DNA from: Streptomyces sp. NBC_00341
GTDB taxonomy: Bacteria; Actinomycetota; Actinomycetes; Streptomycetales; Streptomycetaceae
Assembly (NCBI RefSeq): GCF_041435055.1
Contig: NZ_CP108002.1
Location: 4,712,001 to 4,776,000, forward strand
Reading direction: 5' to 3'
DNA length: 64,000 nt
Shown: positions 52,337 to 59,991 of the stretch, piece by piece
Position numbering within the stretch: the stretch's first letter is position 1
Layout of the letters: each line of letters opens with the position of its first letter
Notes under the pieces: generated by a model
Told to the model about the DNA's origin: nothing
Database searches by the model: none
What the model saw: the letters and a program-made list of their open reading frames with translations, nothing else
Program-made: the position numbers and the translations under genes

Positions 52337-54037
52337 ATGAACTCCCTGCTCGGAAGCGGCCCTGCGGCGACGACTCGCCGTGCCCTCGCGCGGCGGGCGG
52401 CCTTGGTGGCCGCCGCCGTGGCGTGGCTGTTCGCCATGGCCGTGCCTGCGGCCGAGGCGCATCCCCTGGGCAACTTCTCGATCAACGAGTACGCCGGATT
52501 CACCCTCCACCCCGACCGCGTCGACGTGCTGGCGGTCACCGATACCGCCGAGATCCCCACCCTCCAGGCCACCCCGGCGATCGACACGGACGGCGACGGC
52601 CGGGCGAGCAGCGCCGAACTCACCGCCTGGGCCACCACGCGGTGCGCCGCGACCTCCGCGAAGCTCGCCGTCACCGCCCCGAAGCGCCTGGCCTGGACGA
52701 CCCGGTCGGCGACCTTCCGCTTCCAGCCCGGCCAGGGCGGTCTGCGCACCAGCCGGCTGGAGTGCCAGCTGCGGTCACCGCTGGACCTGACAGCGGGGCC
52801 GGTGACGCTGCGGGTCGACACGGGCGCGGACCGGAGGAGGGTCGGCTGGCACGAGATCACCGCGACCGGAATCGGAACCCGGCTCCAGCAGTCCACCGTG
52901 CCGCAGACATCGCCCACCCATGAGCTCCGCAGCTACCCGCGCGATCTTCTCTCCACGCCGCGTGGAGACACCACGGCGCAGTTCACCGCGGGTCAGGGCG
53001 GCCGGGCAGCGGGCGCCCCGCCCGCCGGCACTCCGGAGGCGGGACTCGGTGACGGCCTCACCGGCCGCGTCGAAGCCCTGTCGCAGCGCCTCACGTCGAT
53101 GGCCGGGGTACGCGATCTCACCCTCCCGATCGGCCTGCTGGCCGTGCTGCTCTCCCTCGTTCTGGGCGCGGGTCACGCGCTGCTGCCCGGCCACGGCAAG
53201 ACGGTGATGGCGGCCTACCTCGCTGGCCGCCGCGGCAGCGTACGGGACGCCGTCACCGTCGGTGCGACCGTGACCGTCACCCACACCGCGGGCGTCATCG
53301 TCATCGGCCTCTGCCTCACCACCTTCTCCTCCCTGGCCGGTGACACGGTCCTGAACTGGCTCGGAGTCATCAGCGGCGCACTCGTCGCCCTCGTCGGCGC
53401 GACGCTCCTCCGTGACGCCGCCCGCCGCTCCGGCCGCTCCCGCCGCAACGCACCCGCTGCCGCGCACCCGGCCGAAGTGACACCCCTCGCAATGGCCGGG
53501 TCCGGTGCGCGTGGCCACGTATCCGAGACCGGCGAGATGCCCCACACGCACGCCCCCGTGGTCCACCCACACGGACCACATGAGCCCCTCCACAGCCACA
53601 GCCATAACCACGGACAGCACAACGAAAAGCCCCACAGCCACGGCCTGTTCGGACACAGCCACCACCACGCGCACTCCCACACATCCGCCGAAGACGGCAC
53701 ACAGCCCTTCTCCACGCGCGGACTCATCGGTCTGGGGGTCGCCGGCGGACTGGTACCCAGCCCTTCCGCGCTCGTAGTGCTTCTCGGTGCCATCGCGCTG
53801 GGCCGTACCGGCTTCGGCGCGGCGCTCGTCCTCGCCTACGGCATCGGTATGGCGGCCACCCTCACCGCCGTCGGGATCCTCCTCGTCAAGCTCGGCAACC
53901 GAGCCGAATCCCTCACCTCCCGCCCGGCGTTCGCACTCATCCGCAGGGTCGCGCCCTACACCGCTCTCCTGACCGCGGCGCTCGTCCTCGTCGTCGGACT
54001 CAGTCTGATCGCCCGCAGCCTGCCAATGGCGCTGTAA
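52337..54037 (+). CDS. HoxN/NixA-type nickel-cobalt transporter with His-rich loop
   Basis: 566 residues from ATG at 52,337 (GGAGG eight bases before). A signal peptide (ALVAAAVAWLFAMAVPAAEA) precedes an extracytoplasmic domain beginning HPLGNFSINEYAGFTLHPDR of about 220 residues. Six or seven membrane helices follow, with LGAGHALLPGHGKTVMAAYL and VTHTAGVIVIGLCLT, the H-x-H/H-T motifs of the NiCoT/RcnA group. The cytoplasmic loop is a histidine cluster (PHTHAPVVHPHGPHEPLHSH, then SHNHGQHN and HSHHHAHSH). It moves a divalent metal, probably Ni or Co; direction cannot be told. Divergent from the DUF4331-sortase operon. Confidence 0.88.
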   Translation: MNSLLGSGPAATTRRALARRAALVAAAVAWLFAMAVPAAEAHPLGNFSINEYAGFTLHPDRVDVLAVTDTAEIPTLQATPAIDTDGDGRASSAELTAWATTRCAATSAKLAVTAPKRLAWTTRSATFRFQPGQGGLRTSRLECQLRSPLDLTAGPVTLRVDTGADRRRVGWHEITATGIGTRLQQSTVPQTSPTHELRSYPRDLLSTPRGDTTAQFTAGQGGRAAGAPPAGTPEAGLGDGLTGRVEALSQRLTSMAGVRDLTLPIGLLAVLLSLVLGAGHALLPGHGKTVMAAYLAGRRGSVRDAVTVGATVTVTHTAGVIVIGLCLTTFSSLAGDTVLNWLGVISGALVALVGATLLRDAARRSGRSRRNAPAAAHPAEVTPLAMAGSGARGHVSETGEMPHTHAPVVHPHGPHEPLHSHSHNHGQHNEKPHSHGLFGHSHHHAHSHTSAEDGTQPFSTRGLIGLGVAGGLVPSPSALVVLLGAIALGRTGFGAALVLAYGIGMAATLTAVGILLVKLGNRAESLTSRPAFALIRRVAPYTALLTAALVLVVGLSLIARSLPMAL

Positions 54038-54158
54038 TCAACGGCCATGCACCCGCGCCGTCAACTCCGACCCGGCAGATTCCCGTCCACGCCAACCGTT
54101 CAGCGCAGGAGCCGGGTGACCATGGCGGCGTTGGGCGCGGGCAAGGGGATCAGCGGGA

Positions 54159-54314
54159 TCAGCAGGGCGGGCAGGTGTACGTCCTGGGCCGGGGCGGTGG
54201 TGTGCACAGCTCGCGGTGGACGGTGATTGTCCCGCCGGGGCCGGTTGCTCCGGGGATGTCGTACGCGGATGACTCGTCGGCGGTCATCGGCAGGTCGCAG
54301 CGGTCGCAGATCAT
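54159..54314 (-). CDS. Small CxxC protein
   Basis: 51 residues: MICDRCDLPMTADESSAYDI through HRELCTPPPRPRTYTCPPC. Two CxxC-type pairs suggest a zinc ribbon. Its ATG overlaps the upstream stop (ATGA), so it is the fourth gene of a coupled run of small proteins. Function unknown. Confidence 0.7.
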   Translation of the reverse strand: MICDRCDLPMTADESSAYDIPGATGPGGTITVHRELCTPPPRPRTYTCPPC

Positions 54315-54553
54315 CGGGCCTCCCTCGGGGTGGCGACGAGTCGGCAGCGGGCCACCTCTTCGTACGCGGTGTGGCCCGTCCGTCCGGCGTGCTTCAGGGC
54401 CCAGTGGTCGGGGTCGATGTGGGAGGGGCTCGGTTCGGACGTCGCGGTGCAGTCGGGTTCGAGGCAGCGGACGACGATGACGGTCTGCGGCAACTCCCCG
54501 CGAGGGGCGCCGATCGTCCACTCCACGAACCGCATGACCGAGCGGGGGCTCAT
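54311..54553 (-). CDS. DUF7848-like small protein
   Basis: 80 residues from ATG at 54,553. Features: VIVVRCLEPDCTATSEPSPS and DHWALKHAGRTGHTAYEEVA, a C-x4-C plus H-x3-H arrangement seen in Streptomyces small zinc-finger-like proteins. Coupled by ATGA on its downstream side, and overlapping its upstream neighbour by a few bases. Function unknown. Confidence 0.72.
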   Translation of the reverse strand: MSPRSVMRFVEWTIGAPRGELPQTVIVVRCLEPDCTATSEPSPSHIDPDHWALKHAGRTGHTAYEEVARCRLVATPREAR

Positions 54554-54708
54554 CGGCGGGCCTGTCGCCAGGCGCGGCCGAGGCGGGCGGCCGTGGCGCA
54601 GGGGGCTCCGGCGCGGCAGGCGGCGCACTGCGTGGTGTGCCCGAGGAACACGCGGTACGCGGCTTCCGAGTCGGCTTCCTCCGTGTCCGGCTTCGGCATT
54701 GCGGTCAT
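54550..54708 (-). CDS. Small Cys-containing protein
   Basis: 52 residues: MTAMPKPDTEEADSEAAYRV, then FLGHTTQCAACRAGAPCATA and an Arg-rich end. One CxxC and a further Cys. Start overlaps the stop of the preceding gene (54,705-54,708). Function unknown. Confidence 0.68.
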   Translation of the reverse strand: MTAMPKPDTEEADSEAAYRVFLGHTTQCAACRAGAPCATAARLGRAWRQARR

Positions 54709-54902
54709 ACCTGGCCCCTTCGGCAGGTGGGGCAGCAGCGGGGAAACCAGTGCACGGACGAGCCGAAGACAGTGAGCGGTCGGGGCCCGAGATCGTGAGC
54801 TGCCGTGTTGGTCAGCGGAGCGGCGCACCAGACGCAGTTCGCTCCGCGCTGCTGCGCGTCCGACAGTGTGGCGGGGTCCGGCAGAGGTAATGCGGTGGTC
54901 AT
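54705..54902 (-). CDS. Small zinc-ribbon-like protein
   Basis: 65 residues from ATG at 54,902, with GGGGAGG five bases upstream. It contains NCVWCAAPLTNTAAHDLG and WFPRCCPTCRRGQV, two CxxC knuckles typical of a zinc ribbon. First gene of the four-gene run. The motif CGTAGAAACTC lies about 80 bases upstream and recurs before the XRE operon. Confidence 0.72.
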   Translation of the reverse strand: MTTALPLPDPATLSDAQQRGANCVWCAAPLTNTAAHDLGPRPLTVFGSSVHWFPRCCPTCRRGQV

Positions 54903-54985
54903 GGACGCCTCCCCGTTCGCGACCGGTGGATACGGCTGACCGTAGAGGTGGGCCACGCCGGGCGGGGCGGACCTTCTACGAGTTT

Positions 54986-55828
54986 CTACGCGAGCACGGA
55001 ACCGGCCTGCGCAATCAGCCGCAAGGCGCCTGGCCCTTGCGCCGCACCCTCACTCAACGCGTCGTGGGCCGCGATGTACTGCGCGATCTCCGACGGCGTC
55101 GTGATGGTGACAGCGGCCGTCAGGAGCTCCACCGTCACCTGCTGTGTGTCGAAGATGGTGAAGGTTTCCAACGGCCAGAGCGGGCCGGCCTTCGCGGGGA
55201 TGACGCCGAGGGTCACGGACGGCAGTGCCGCGGCCTGGAGCAGGTAGCCGAGCTGCTCGGCCATGACGTCCGGACCGCCGATCCGGCGGCGCAGAGCGGC
55301 CTCCTCAACAAGAATCGGGAACCGCCGACCGCCGCGCCGGATGATCCGCGACCTTTCCACCCTCGCGTCGGCGGCCGCGGCCGAGTCGTCAGGCACCCTG
55401 TTGAACCTGGCGATCTCCGAGAGGAGTGCGGCCGCGTAGGCGCCTGTCTGGAGCATGCCCGGAATGACGCTGGAGCTGTACACCCGCATGACCTTCGTCC
55501 GTTCATACAGAGGCTGTCTGGCCTGCTGTACGCCTCGGAGCCCTCCGCGCTGGACCCGGCGCCACTCGGTATACATCTGCTGGGTCTGGCGGGCGGCCGC
55601 GATCAGGTCAGCAGCTTCTTCCTCGGCGCCGCAGGCGCGGCACCAGGTAGTGATGTCGTCGTCGGACGGCTGACTTCGGCCGCTCTGTATGCGCGACACC
55701 TTGGAGCCCTGCCACCCGGTGAGCACGGCCAGTTGCTGCCCCGTCAGCCCCGCGTCGGAGCGAAGGTCACGCAGACGCGTCGCGACGCGGTCGCGCGCCT
55801 CCTGGACACGGGATGACGGGGACGGCAT
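54986..55828 (-). CDS. Scr1-type XRE regulator (HTH plus DUF5753)
   Basis: 280 residues. N-terminal HTH: VATRLRDLRSDAGLTGQQLA, VLTGWQGSKVSRIQSGRSQP. The DUF5753 domain follows: VIPGMLQTGAYAAALLSEIA, RRFPILVEEAALRRRIGGPD, MAEQLGYLLQAAALPSVTLG. Such proteins are abundant in Streptomyces, commonly paired with small DUF397 or DUF6879 partners and often described as toxin-antitoxin-like or developmental regulators. Its ATG touches the stop of the DUF6879 gene upstream (one-base overlap). Confidence 0.92.
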   Translation of the reverse strand: MPSPSSRVQEARDRVATRLRDLRSDAGLTGQQLAVLTGWQGSKVSRIQSGRSQPSDDDITTWCRACGAEEEAADLIAAARQTQQMYTEWRRVQRGGLRGVQQARQPLYERTKVMRVYSSSVIPGMLQTGAYAAALLSEIARFNRVPDDSAAAADARVERSRIIRRGGRRFPILVEEAALRRRIGGPDVMAEQLGYLLQAAALPSVTLGVIPAKAGPLWPLETFTIFDTQQVTVELLTAAVTITTPSEIAQYIAAHDALSEGAAQGPGALRLIAQAGSVLA

Positions 55829-56355
55829 CAGCTGATCGTGAACTCCTGGTGAGGCACGGCCCGGTCCCAGACAGCGCGGAACGCGGCGGCGGTCTGCCCG
55901 GCGACGTCGCGCCGTTCATCCAGCTCGTCGTGAAGGTGGGTGCCAGCACCAGCGAAGTGATGCCACCGGATCAGGCGGCCGTCGAACAGCCAGAAGTCAT
56001 GGGCGGGCAGGAGCATGCCGAGCGCCTGGTTTCGGGGCAGCCAACGGATCTCCTCGCCCGCCGCCAGGTTCCGCTCGGTGCAGGCGTGCTTAAACCGGAT
56101 GCACTCAGTCGGAGGAGAGGACACCACTCGTGCCCGCTGGATTACGACGCCTCGGGCGACTGCTGCGGCCACGGAGTCATGGAACGAATTCCACCAAGAT
56201 GCCCGGTCGCTGACGGCCGCCAGCTCACCGGCGCGCCAGGCCTTCAGGTCCTGGTCCTCCTCGTCGGCTGCGTAGACGTCCCGCGTCTCCAGGTGGACGG
56301 CAGAGCGGGTGCACTGTGCGAGGAGCTCAGCGAACGGCGGAACGGGCTGCGACAT
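55828..56355 (-). CDS. DUF6879 family protein
   Basis: 175 residues. FAELLAQCTRSAVHLETRDV at the start, VARGVVIQRARVVSSPPTEC, EEIRWLPRNQALGMLLPAHD and FWLFDGRLIRWHHFAG are typical of DUF6879, proteins encoded beside Scr1-type XRE regulators in Streptomyces. The activity is unknown; related pairs have been proposed to act as regulator and modulator. The gene overlaps the upstream small gene by 29 bases and touches the regulator's start downstream. Confidence 0.88.
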   Translation of the reverse strand: MSQPVPPFAELLAQCTRSAVHLETRDVYAADEEDQDLKAWRAGELAAVSDRASWWNSFHDSVAAAVARGVVIQRARVVSSPPTECIRFKHACTERNLAAGEEIRWLPRNQALGMLLPAHDFWLFDGRLIRWHHFAGAGTHLHDELDERRDVAGQTAAAFRAVWDRAVPHQEFTIS

Positions 56356-56569
56356 CGAGCGCCTCCTTGAGAGCGTCAGCCATTCGAGCCGGGATCCTGA
56401 CTACGGATTCGTCCGCCGGAATGGGGCCGGCCTCCAGGCATTTGGCCAGGAGCTGAGCTTCTTGCTTCCACGCCTGGATCACGAACTCCCGCGACGTGTC
56501 GTCGAACCAGACGGTGGGGCAGTGGTCGCCGTTCGTTTCCGGGGCCTTTGCGATGAAATGTAAGGTCAC
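56327..56569 (-). CDS. Small hypothetical protein heading the XRE/DUF6879 operon
   Basis: 80 residues from GTG at 56,569, chosen because GGCGGAGG lies five bases upstream; ATG 56,614 would add 15 residues without a ribosome site. Sequence TLHFIAKAPETNGDHCPTVW, FDDTSREFVIQAWKQEAQLL and DESVVRIPARMADALKEALD. It resembles the short proteins commonly encoded upstream of DUF6879; I know no function. It overlaps the next gene by 29 bases. Confidence 0.72.
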   Translation of the reverse strand: MTLHFIAKAPETNGDHCPTVWFDDTSREFVIQAWKQEAQLLAKCLEAGPIPADESVVRIPARMADALKEALDVAARSAVR

Positions 56570-56689
56570 GTCAGCCTCCGCCGGGTCGGTATTGCGTGAG
56601 TTTCTACGTGACATGGTGCCGTGACCGGGTGAGGCTGAGGGCGGGAACGCACGAAAGCCCCGGCCCGGTCTGCGGCCAGGCCCGGTCGC

Positions 56690-57226
56690 CTACTCGCCCG
56701 TGACGCCGTCGATGGCCTCGCGGAGGAGATCCGCGTGGCCGACGTGGCGGGCGTACTCCTCGATCATGTGCTCCAGGACGAACCGCACATCGGTGTCACC
56801 GAACTCCGGGTTCGGAACGATGCGCGCGAGGTCGGCGGTCACCTTCGTGAAGACCTGTCGCGACTCCTCGCACGCCCTGAGGTAGTCCTCGTACACGTCC
56901 CTGGCCGGTGTGGCGTCCGACTCGTCGTACCACTCGCCACCGTCGGCGGTGACGTAGGTCCGATAGGGAGGGAAGTGGGGCGTCGTCCCGGCCAAGGCCC
57001 GCTGGAACCAGGCACGTTCGGCCCCTTGGAGGTGGCGCATGAGGCCCAGCAGGGTCAACGCGGAGGACCGCACCGGACGTAGCCGCAGTTGTTCGTCCGA
57101 GAGGCCCTCGCACTTCCACAGGAAGGTCGCCCGGTGGTAGTCGAGATTCGAGGCGACCACCTCCAGCCACGGGCCCGACAGCGCGCGCTCGGGCCGGACG
57201 ATCTTCTGGACCACTATGTCGCTCAC
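56690..57226 (-). CDS. DinB-family (DUF664-like) putative metal-dependent thiol enzyme
   Basis: 178 residues from GTG. DinB four-helix bundle: LTLLGLMRHLQGAERAWFQR, with His in LLGLMRHL, and later VRFVLEHMIEEYARHVGHAD with the two further His ligands. In actinobacteria such proteins include mycothiol- and bacillithiol-dependent transferases; the substrate is not predictable. It is separated from the XRE operon by about 75 bases and stands alone. Confidence 0.9.
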   Translation of the reverse strand: MSDIVVQKIVRPERALSGPWLEVVASNLDYHRATFLWKCEGLSDEQLRLRPVRSSALTLLGLMRHLQGAERAWFQRALAGTTPHFPPYRTYVTADGGEWYDESDATPARDVYEDYLRACEESRQVFTKVTADLARIVPNPEFGDTDVRFVLEHMIEEYARHVGHADLLREAIDGVTGE

Positions 57227-57472
57227 GCCGGAGGCTCCTCATGGGTCATCAAGCTCGGTCGAGTTCGGTCGTGTCTGGCGAGCACGTCCCCGAGTAAGAC
57301 CCCGCTTCGTGTCGCAACTCATCGCTCGTCGCGGCCTCGAACGGGGGCAACCCCCCGGCCCCGCCCTGCGGACAGCGCGTAGGCACATCGGGGGGAACGC
57401 CGGATGTGCCGGTTCCCGCAGCGCTGGTGGGATGGTCTTCCGCCGCCCGTTCCGGACTGAAAAGGGGTCATC

Positions 57473-58741
57473 ATGTTCGCGTTCCGCAGGTGCCGGCGAG
57501 GCAGGCTCGTCCTGACCGGCTCGGCGGCCGTCCTCCTCGCCGTCTCGACCGGGCTGACGGCGGCGGCGAGTGAGCAGCGCGCCGCCCCGCTCCAGCATGC
57601 CGACCCGCTCCAGCGCGCCGGCCCGCTCCAACCGGCCGATCCCCTCCAGCGGGAGGTGGACGCGGTCCACGCCTCCGGGGCCGTTGGCGCGATGGCCGAG
57701 GTGACGTCACCGGGCGCACACGGCACCGCGCGTGCCGGGACGGCCGCGTCGGGGACCGGGAAGCCGATGCCGCAGGACGGCAGGTTCCGGATCGGCAGCG
57801 CCACCAAGACCTTCACGGCCACGGTCGTACTGCAACTCGTCGGCGAGGGGCGGATGTCGCTGGAGGACACCGTCGAGCGCTGGCTGCCGGGCGTGGTGCG
57901 GGGCAACGGCAACGACGGCAGCCAGGTCACCGTGCGGCAGCTGCTGCAGCACACCAGCGGCATCCCCGACGTGCTGCCGGAGATAGCGGCGTTGCACAGT
58001 GCGGCCGGTTACCGGGCCGAGCGGTTCCGCACCTACACGCCGGAGGAGTTGGTCGGGCTGGCCATGCGGGATTCGCGCAAGTTCCCACCCGGCAGGGACT
58101 GGTCGTACTCCAACACCAACTACGTGCTCGCCGCGATGATCGTCCGTGAGGTGACGGGCCACAGCTGGGCGCACGAGCTGAACGACCGCATCATCCGTCC
58201 GCTGGGCCTCAGGGGCACCAGTACGCCCGGCCCGTCCCCCTTCATCCCCGGACCGCACGCCCGGAGCTACGCCTCGTACGACACCGACACCGACACCGGC
58301 ACCGGCACCGGCACCGGCACCGGCACCGGCACCGGCACCGGCACCGGCACCGGCACCGGCACTGATGTCACGGTGCTCAATCCGAGCATGGGCATCGGCT
58401 CCGGTTCGGTCATCAGCACCACTCACGACCTGAACCGGTTCTACGCCGCGCTGCTCGGCGGCCGTCTGCTGGCTCCGGCGCAGCTCGACGAGATGACGAC
58501 CACCGTGGACGCGCCCGAGCTGGGTGTGCGGTACGGGCTCGGCCTGGGCGAGCTCCCGCTGCCCTGCGGCGGCAGCTACTTCGGGCACCCGGGCGAACTG
58601 CTCGGCTACCACACCTGGAGCGGCGTCACCCGGGACGGCACCCGGACCGCCGTCGTGTACGTCACCAGTGACGGCGGCCCGCACACGCAGCGGGCCATGA
58701 GCACCCTGGTGGAGAAGGAGCTGTGCCGGACCGGGTCCTGA
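57473..58741 (+). CDS. Secreted serine hydrolase (D-alanyl-D-alanine carboxypeptidase type) with microsatellite insert
   Basis: 422 residues. Signal peptide RRGRLVLTGSAAVLLAVSTG with cleavage near AAASEQR. Then degenerate HADPLQRAGPLQPADPLQRE repeats, and the beta-lactamase/DD-peptidase fold: SxxK in RIGSATKTFTATVVLQLV, YxN in WSYSNTNYVLAAMI, and HxG in SYFGHPGELLGYHTW. Between YxN and HxG, 14 units of six bases (58,280-58,363) encode DT/GT repeats. It probably trims or remodels peptidoglycan peptides outside the cell. Intact, unlike the truncated relative at 45,540. Confidence 0.92.
   Translation: MFAFRRCRRGRLVLTGSAAVLLAVSTGLTAAASEQRAAPLQHADPLQRAGPLQPADPLQREVDAVHASGAVGAMAEVTSPGAHGTARAGTAASGTGKPMPQDGRFRIGSATKTFTATVVLQLVGEGRMSLEDTVERWLPGVVRGNGNDGSQVTVRQLLQHTSGIPDVLPEIAALHSAAGYRAERFRTYTPEELVGLAMRDSRKFPPGRDWSYSNTNYVLAAMIVREVTGHSWAHELNDRIIRPLGLRGTSTPGPSPFIPGPHARSYASYDTDTDTGTGTGTGTGTGTGTGTGTGTGTDVTVLNPSMGIGSGSVISTTHDLNRFYAALLGGRLLAPAQLDEMTTTVDAPELGVRYGLGLGELPLPCGGSYFGHPGELLGYHTWSGVTRDGTRTAVVYVTSDGGPHTQRAMSTLVEKELCRTGS
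58280..58363. repeat. In-frame hexanucleotide microsatellite (GACACC)3(GGCACC)10 GGCACT
   Basis: Three GACACC units (58,280-58,297) are followed by ten GGCACC units and one GGCACT (58,298-58,363). They encode DTDTDT then GT repeated. Gain or loss of units keeps the reading frame and would change loop length only. Confidence 0.95.
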
Positions 58742-58909
58742 GAATGGACCGGGCGGCCCGTTTCGCTTCCTCTGTGGTTTCCCGGGCTCGGAGTGGGCGA
58801 GCCCGGCCGGAGCGGGACCGCCGCACACCCTACCCGTGGGCGATGCCGACTATCTCTCCATCTGAGCCATGGAAATCTATGTCGGCGGGAGTAGACATTG
58901 GGCGGTGGC

Positions 58910-59553
58910 GTGGCTATGGTTTCTCTCGTAGCCAGAGAGACAGCAGGGCCCGGCAGAGACGAACTGCCGGGCAGCGTTATCCGCAGTCGCAGTTCGCAGG
59001 ACGGTGCGGTGGTGGAGTTCCGAAGCCAGGGTTGTTGCAGGACGGCGACGGGGCTGACGGCCGCACCGGGTGGCCCGCAGTGATCAGGGGCCGCCGCGAG
59101 CAGTACCGCAGTTCACGCAGGAGCAGTACTCAGCAGTGAATTCAAGTGAGCAGCACCTCGGTGAAGGCGTCGGCTGCGGACGCGCGCACCGGGAGGTTCG
59201 GCAGTGGGGTTCCAAGCCAGGGCAGACGCAGGACGGGCAACGGGGCTGGCTGCCGAAGGGCGGTGCTGTGACAGGCCGCCGAGCCATACGCAAGTCAGCA
59301 GTAGGTAAGTGACTGATCCCAGAGGGAAGAGCGGAGGAGCCAGGCGCCATCAGGATCGCCCGGACGGAGTTTTGAGTCCGGGTACCGCAGGACATCGATA
59401 GTGAGGTGGTCTCCGGTCAAGCAACCGCGATCCCCGCAGCCCCGACGACTTGAAGGTCGGGCAAGCGGACACAGAAGGCCGGCGCAGTACCGAAGCCGGT
59501 AGATGGTGTAGCAGTTCCTTCGGGGCCCGGGTGCCATATGGCACCCGGGCCCC
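58910..59553 (+). ncRNA. Candidate structured leader or non-coding RNA upstream of the MerR-like gene
   Basis: Stems visible in order: TCTCTC/GAGAGA (58,922-58,940); CCCGGCAG/CTGCCGGG (58,949-58,971); CCCGGAC/GTCCGGG (59,359-59,382); CCCGAC/GTCGGG (59,441-59,461); CCGGC/GCCGG (59,479-59,499); and the final palindrome 59,522-59,553. Absence of an open frame, many GNRA-like loops and short conserved-looking blocks such as GTGGGGTTCCAAGCCAGGG suggest RNA function. It matches no RNA family I can name. The ends are guesses. Confidence 0.4.
59522..59553 (+). terminator. 32-bp perfect palindrome (attenuator-like hairpin)
   Basis: GGGGCCCGGGTGCC-ATAT-GGCACCCGGGCCCC: 14-bp stem with a 4-base loop. 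It ends 26 bases before the MerR-like ATG and upstream of the GAGAGG ribosome site, so it could stop transcription unless the leader folds otherwise. Confidence 0.75.
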
Positions 59554-59579
59554 TCCACGCGTTCCGCAGAGAGGTGCAA

Positions 59580-59918
59580 ATGACAGCAGACGACTCTTTC
59601 GGCCGTCTCGACGACGACGACTATCCCGCCTACACGATGGGCCGGGCCGCCGAGATGCTCGGTACCACGCAGGGCTTTCTCCGCGCCGTCGGTGAAGCCC
59701 GACTCATCACCCCGCTGCGTTCCGAGGGCGGCCACCGCCGTTACTCCCGCTACCAGCTGCGCATCGCCGCCCGAGCCCGGGAGCTCGTCGACCAGGGCAC
59801 CCCCATCGAGGCCGCCTGCCGCATCGTCATCCTCGAGGACCAGCTCGAAGAGGCCCAGCGCATCAACGCCGAGTACCGCCGCACCACCGCCTCCGACCAC
59901 CAGGCGACCGCAGGCTGA
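59580..59918 (+). CDS. MerR-type HTH regulator
   Basis: 112 residues from ATG at 59,580, with GAGAGG upstream. Acidic N-terminus SFGRLDDDDYPAYTMGRAAE, then the MerR HTH: MLGTTQGFLRAVGEARLITP, LRSEGGHRRYSRYQLRIAAR. A helical tail (RIVILEDQLEEAQRINAEYR) probably dimerises. No ligand-binding domain, so it may respond through partners or expression level. This protein type is very common and conserved in Streptomyces, often behind long non-coding leaders. Role unknown. Confidence 0.88.
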   Translation: MTADDSFGRLDDDDYPAYTMGRAAEMLGTTQGFLRAVGEARLITPLRSEGGHRRYSRYQLRIAARARELVDQGTPIEAACRIVILEDQLEEAQRINAEYRRTTASDHQATAG

Positions 59919-59991
59919 GGCGGCCCGGCCCCGCCTGTGCCGAGCGCACTGCGGGCCGGGCCCCGGCGCCCGCAACGTGCGGCGCGCCGGG

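Larger units (their letters stand above)
58742..59579. other. Long non-coding region upstream of the MerR-like gene
   Basis: 838 bases without a plausible gene. From about 58,910 to 59,553 it is dense in short hairpins and ends in a 32-bp perfect palindrome; two imperfect 54-bp repeats lie at 59,009-59,063 and 59,201-59,254. See the ncRNA/leader and terminator entries. Confidence 0.7.
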
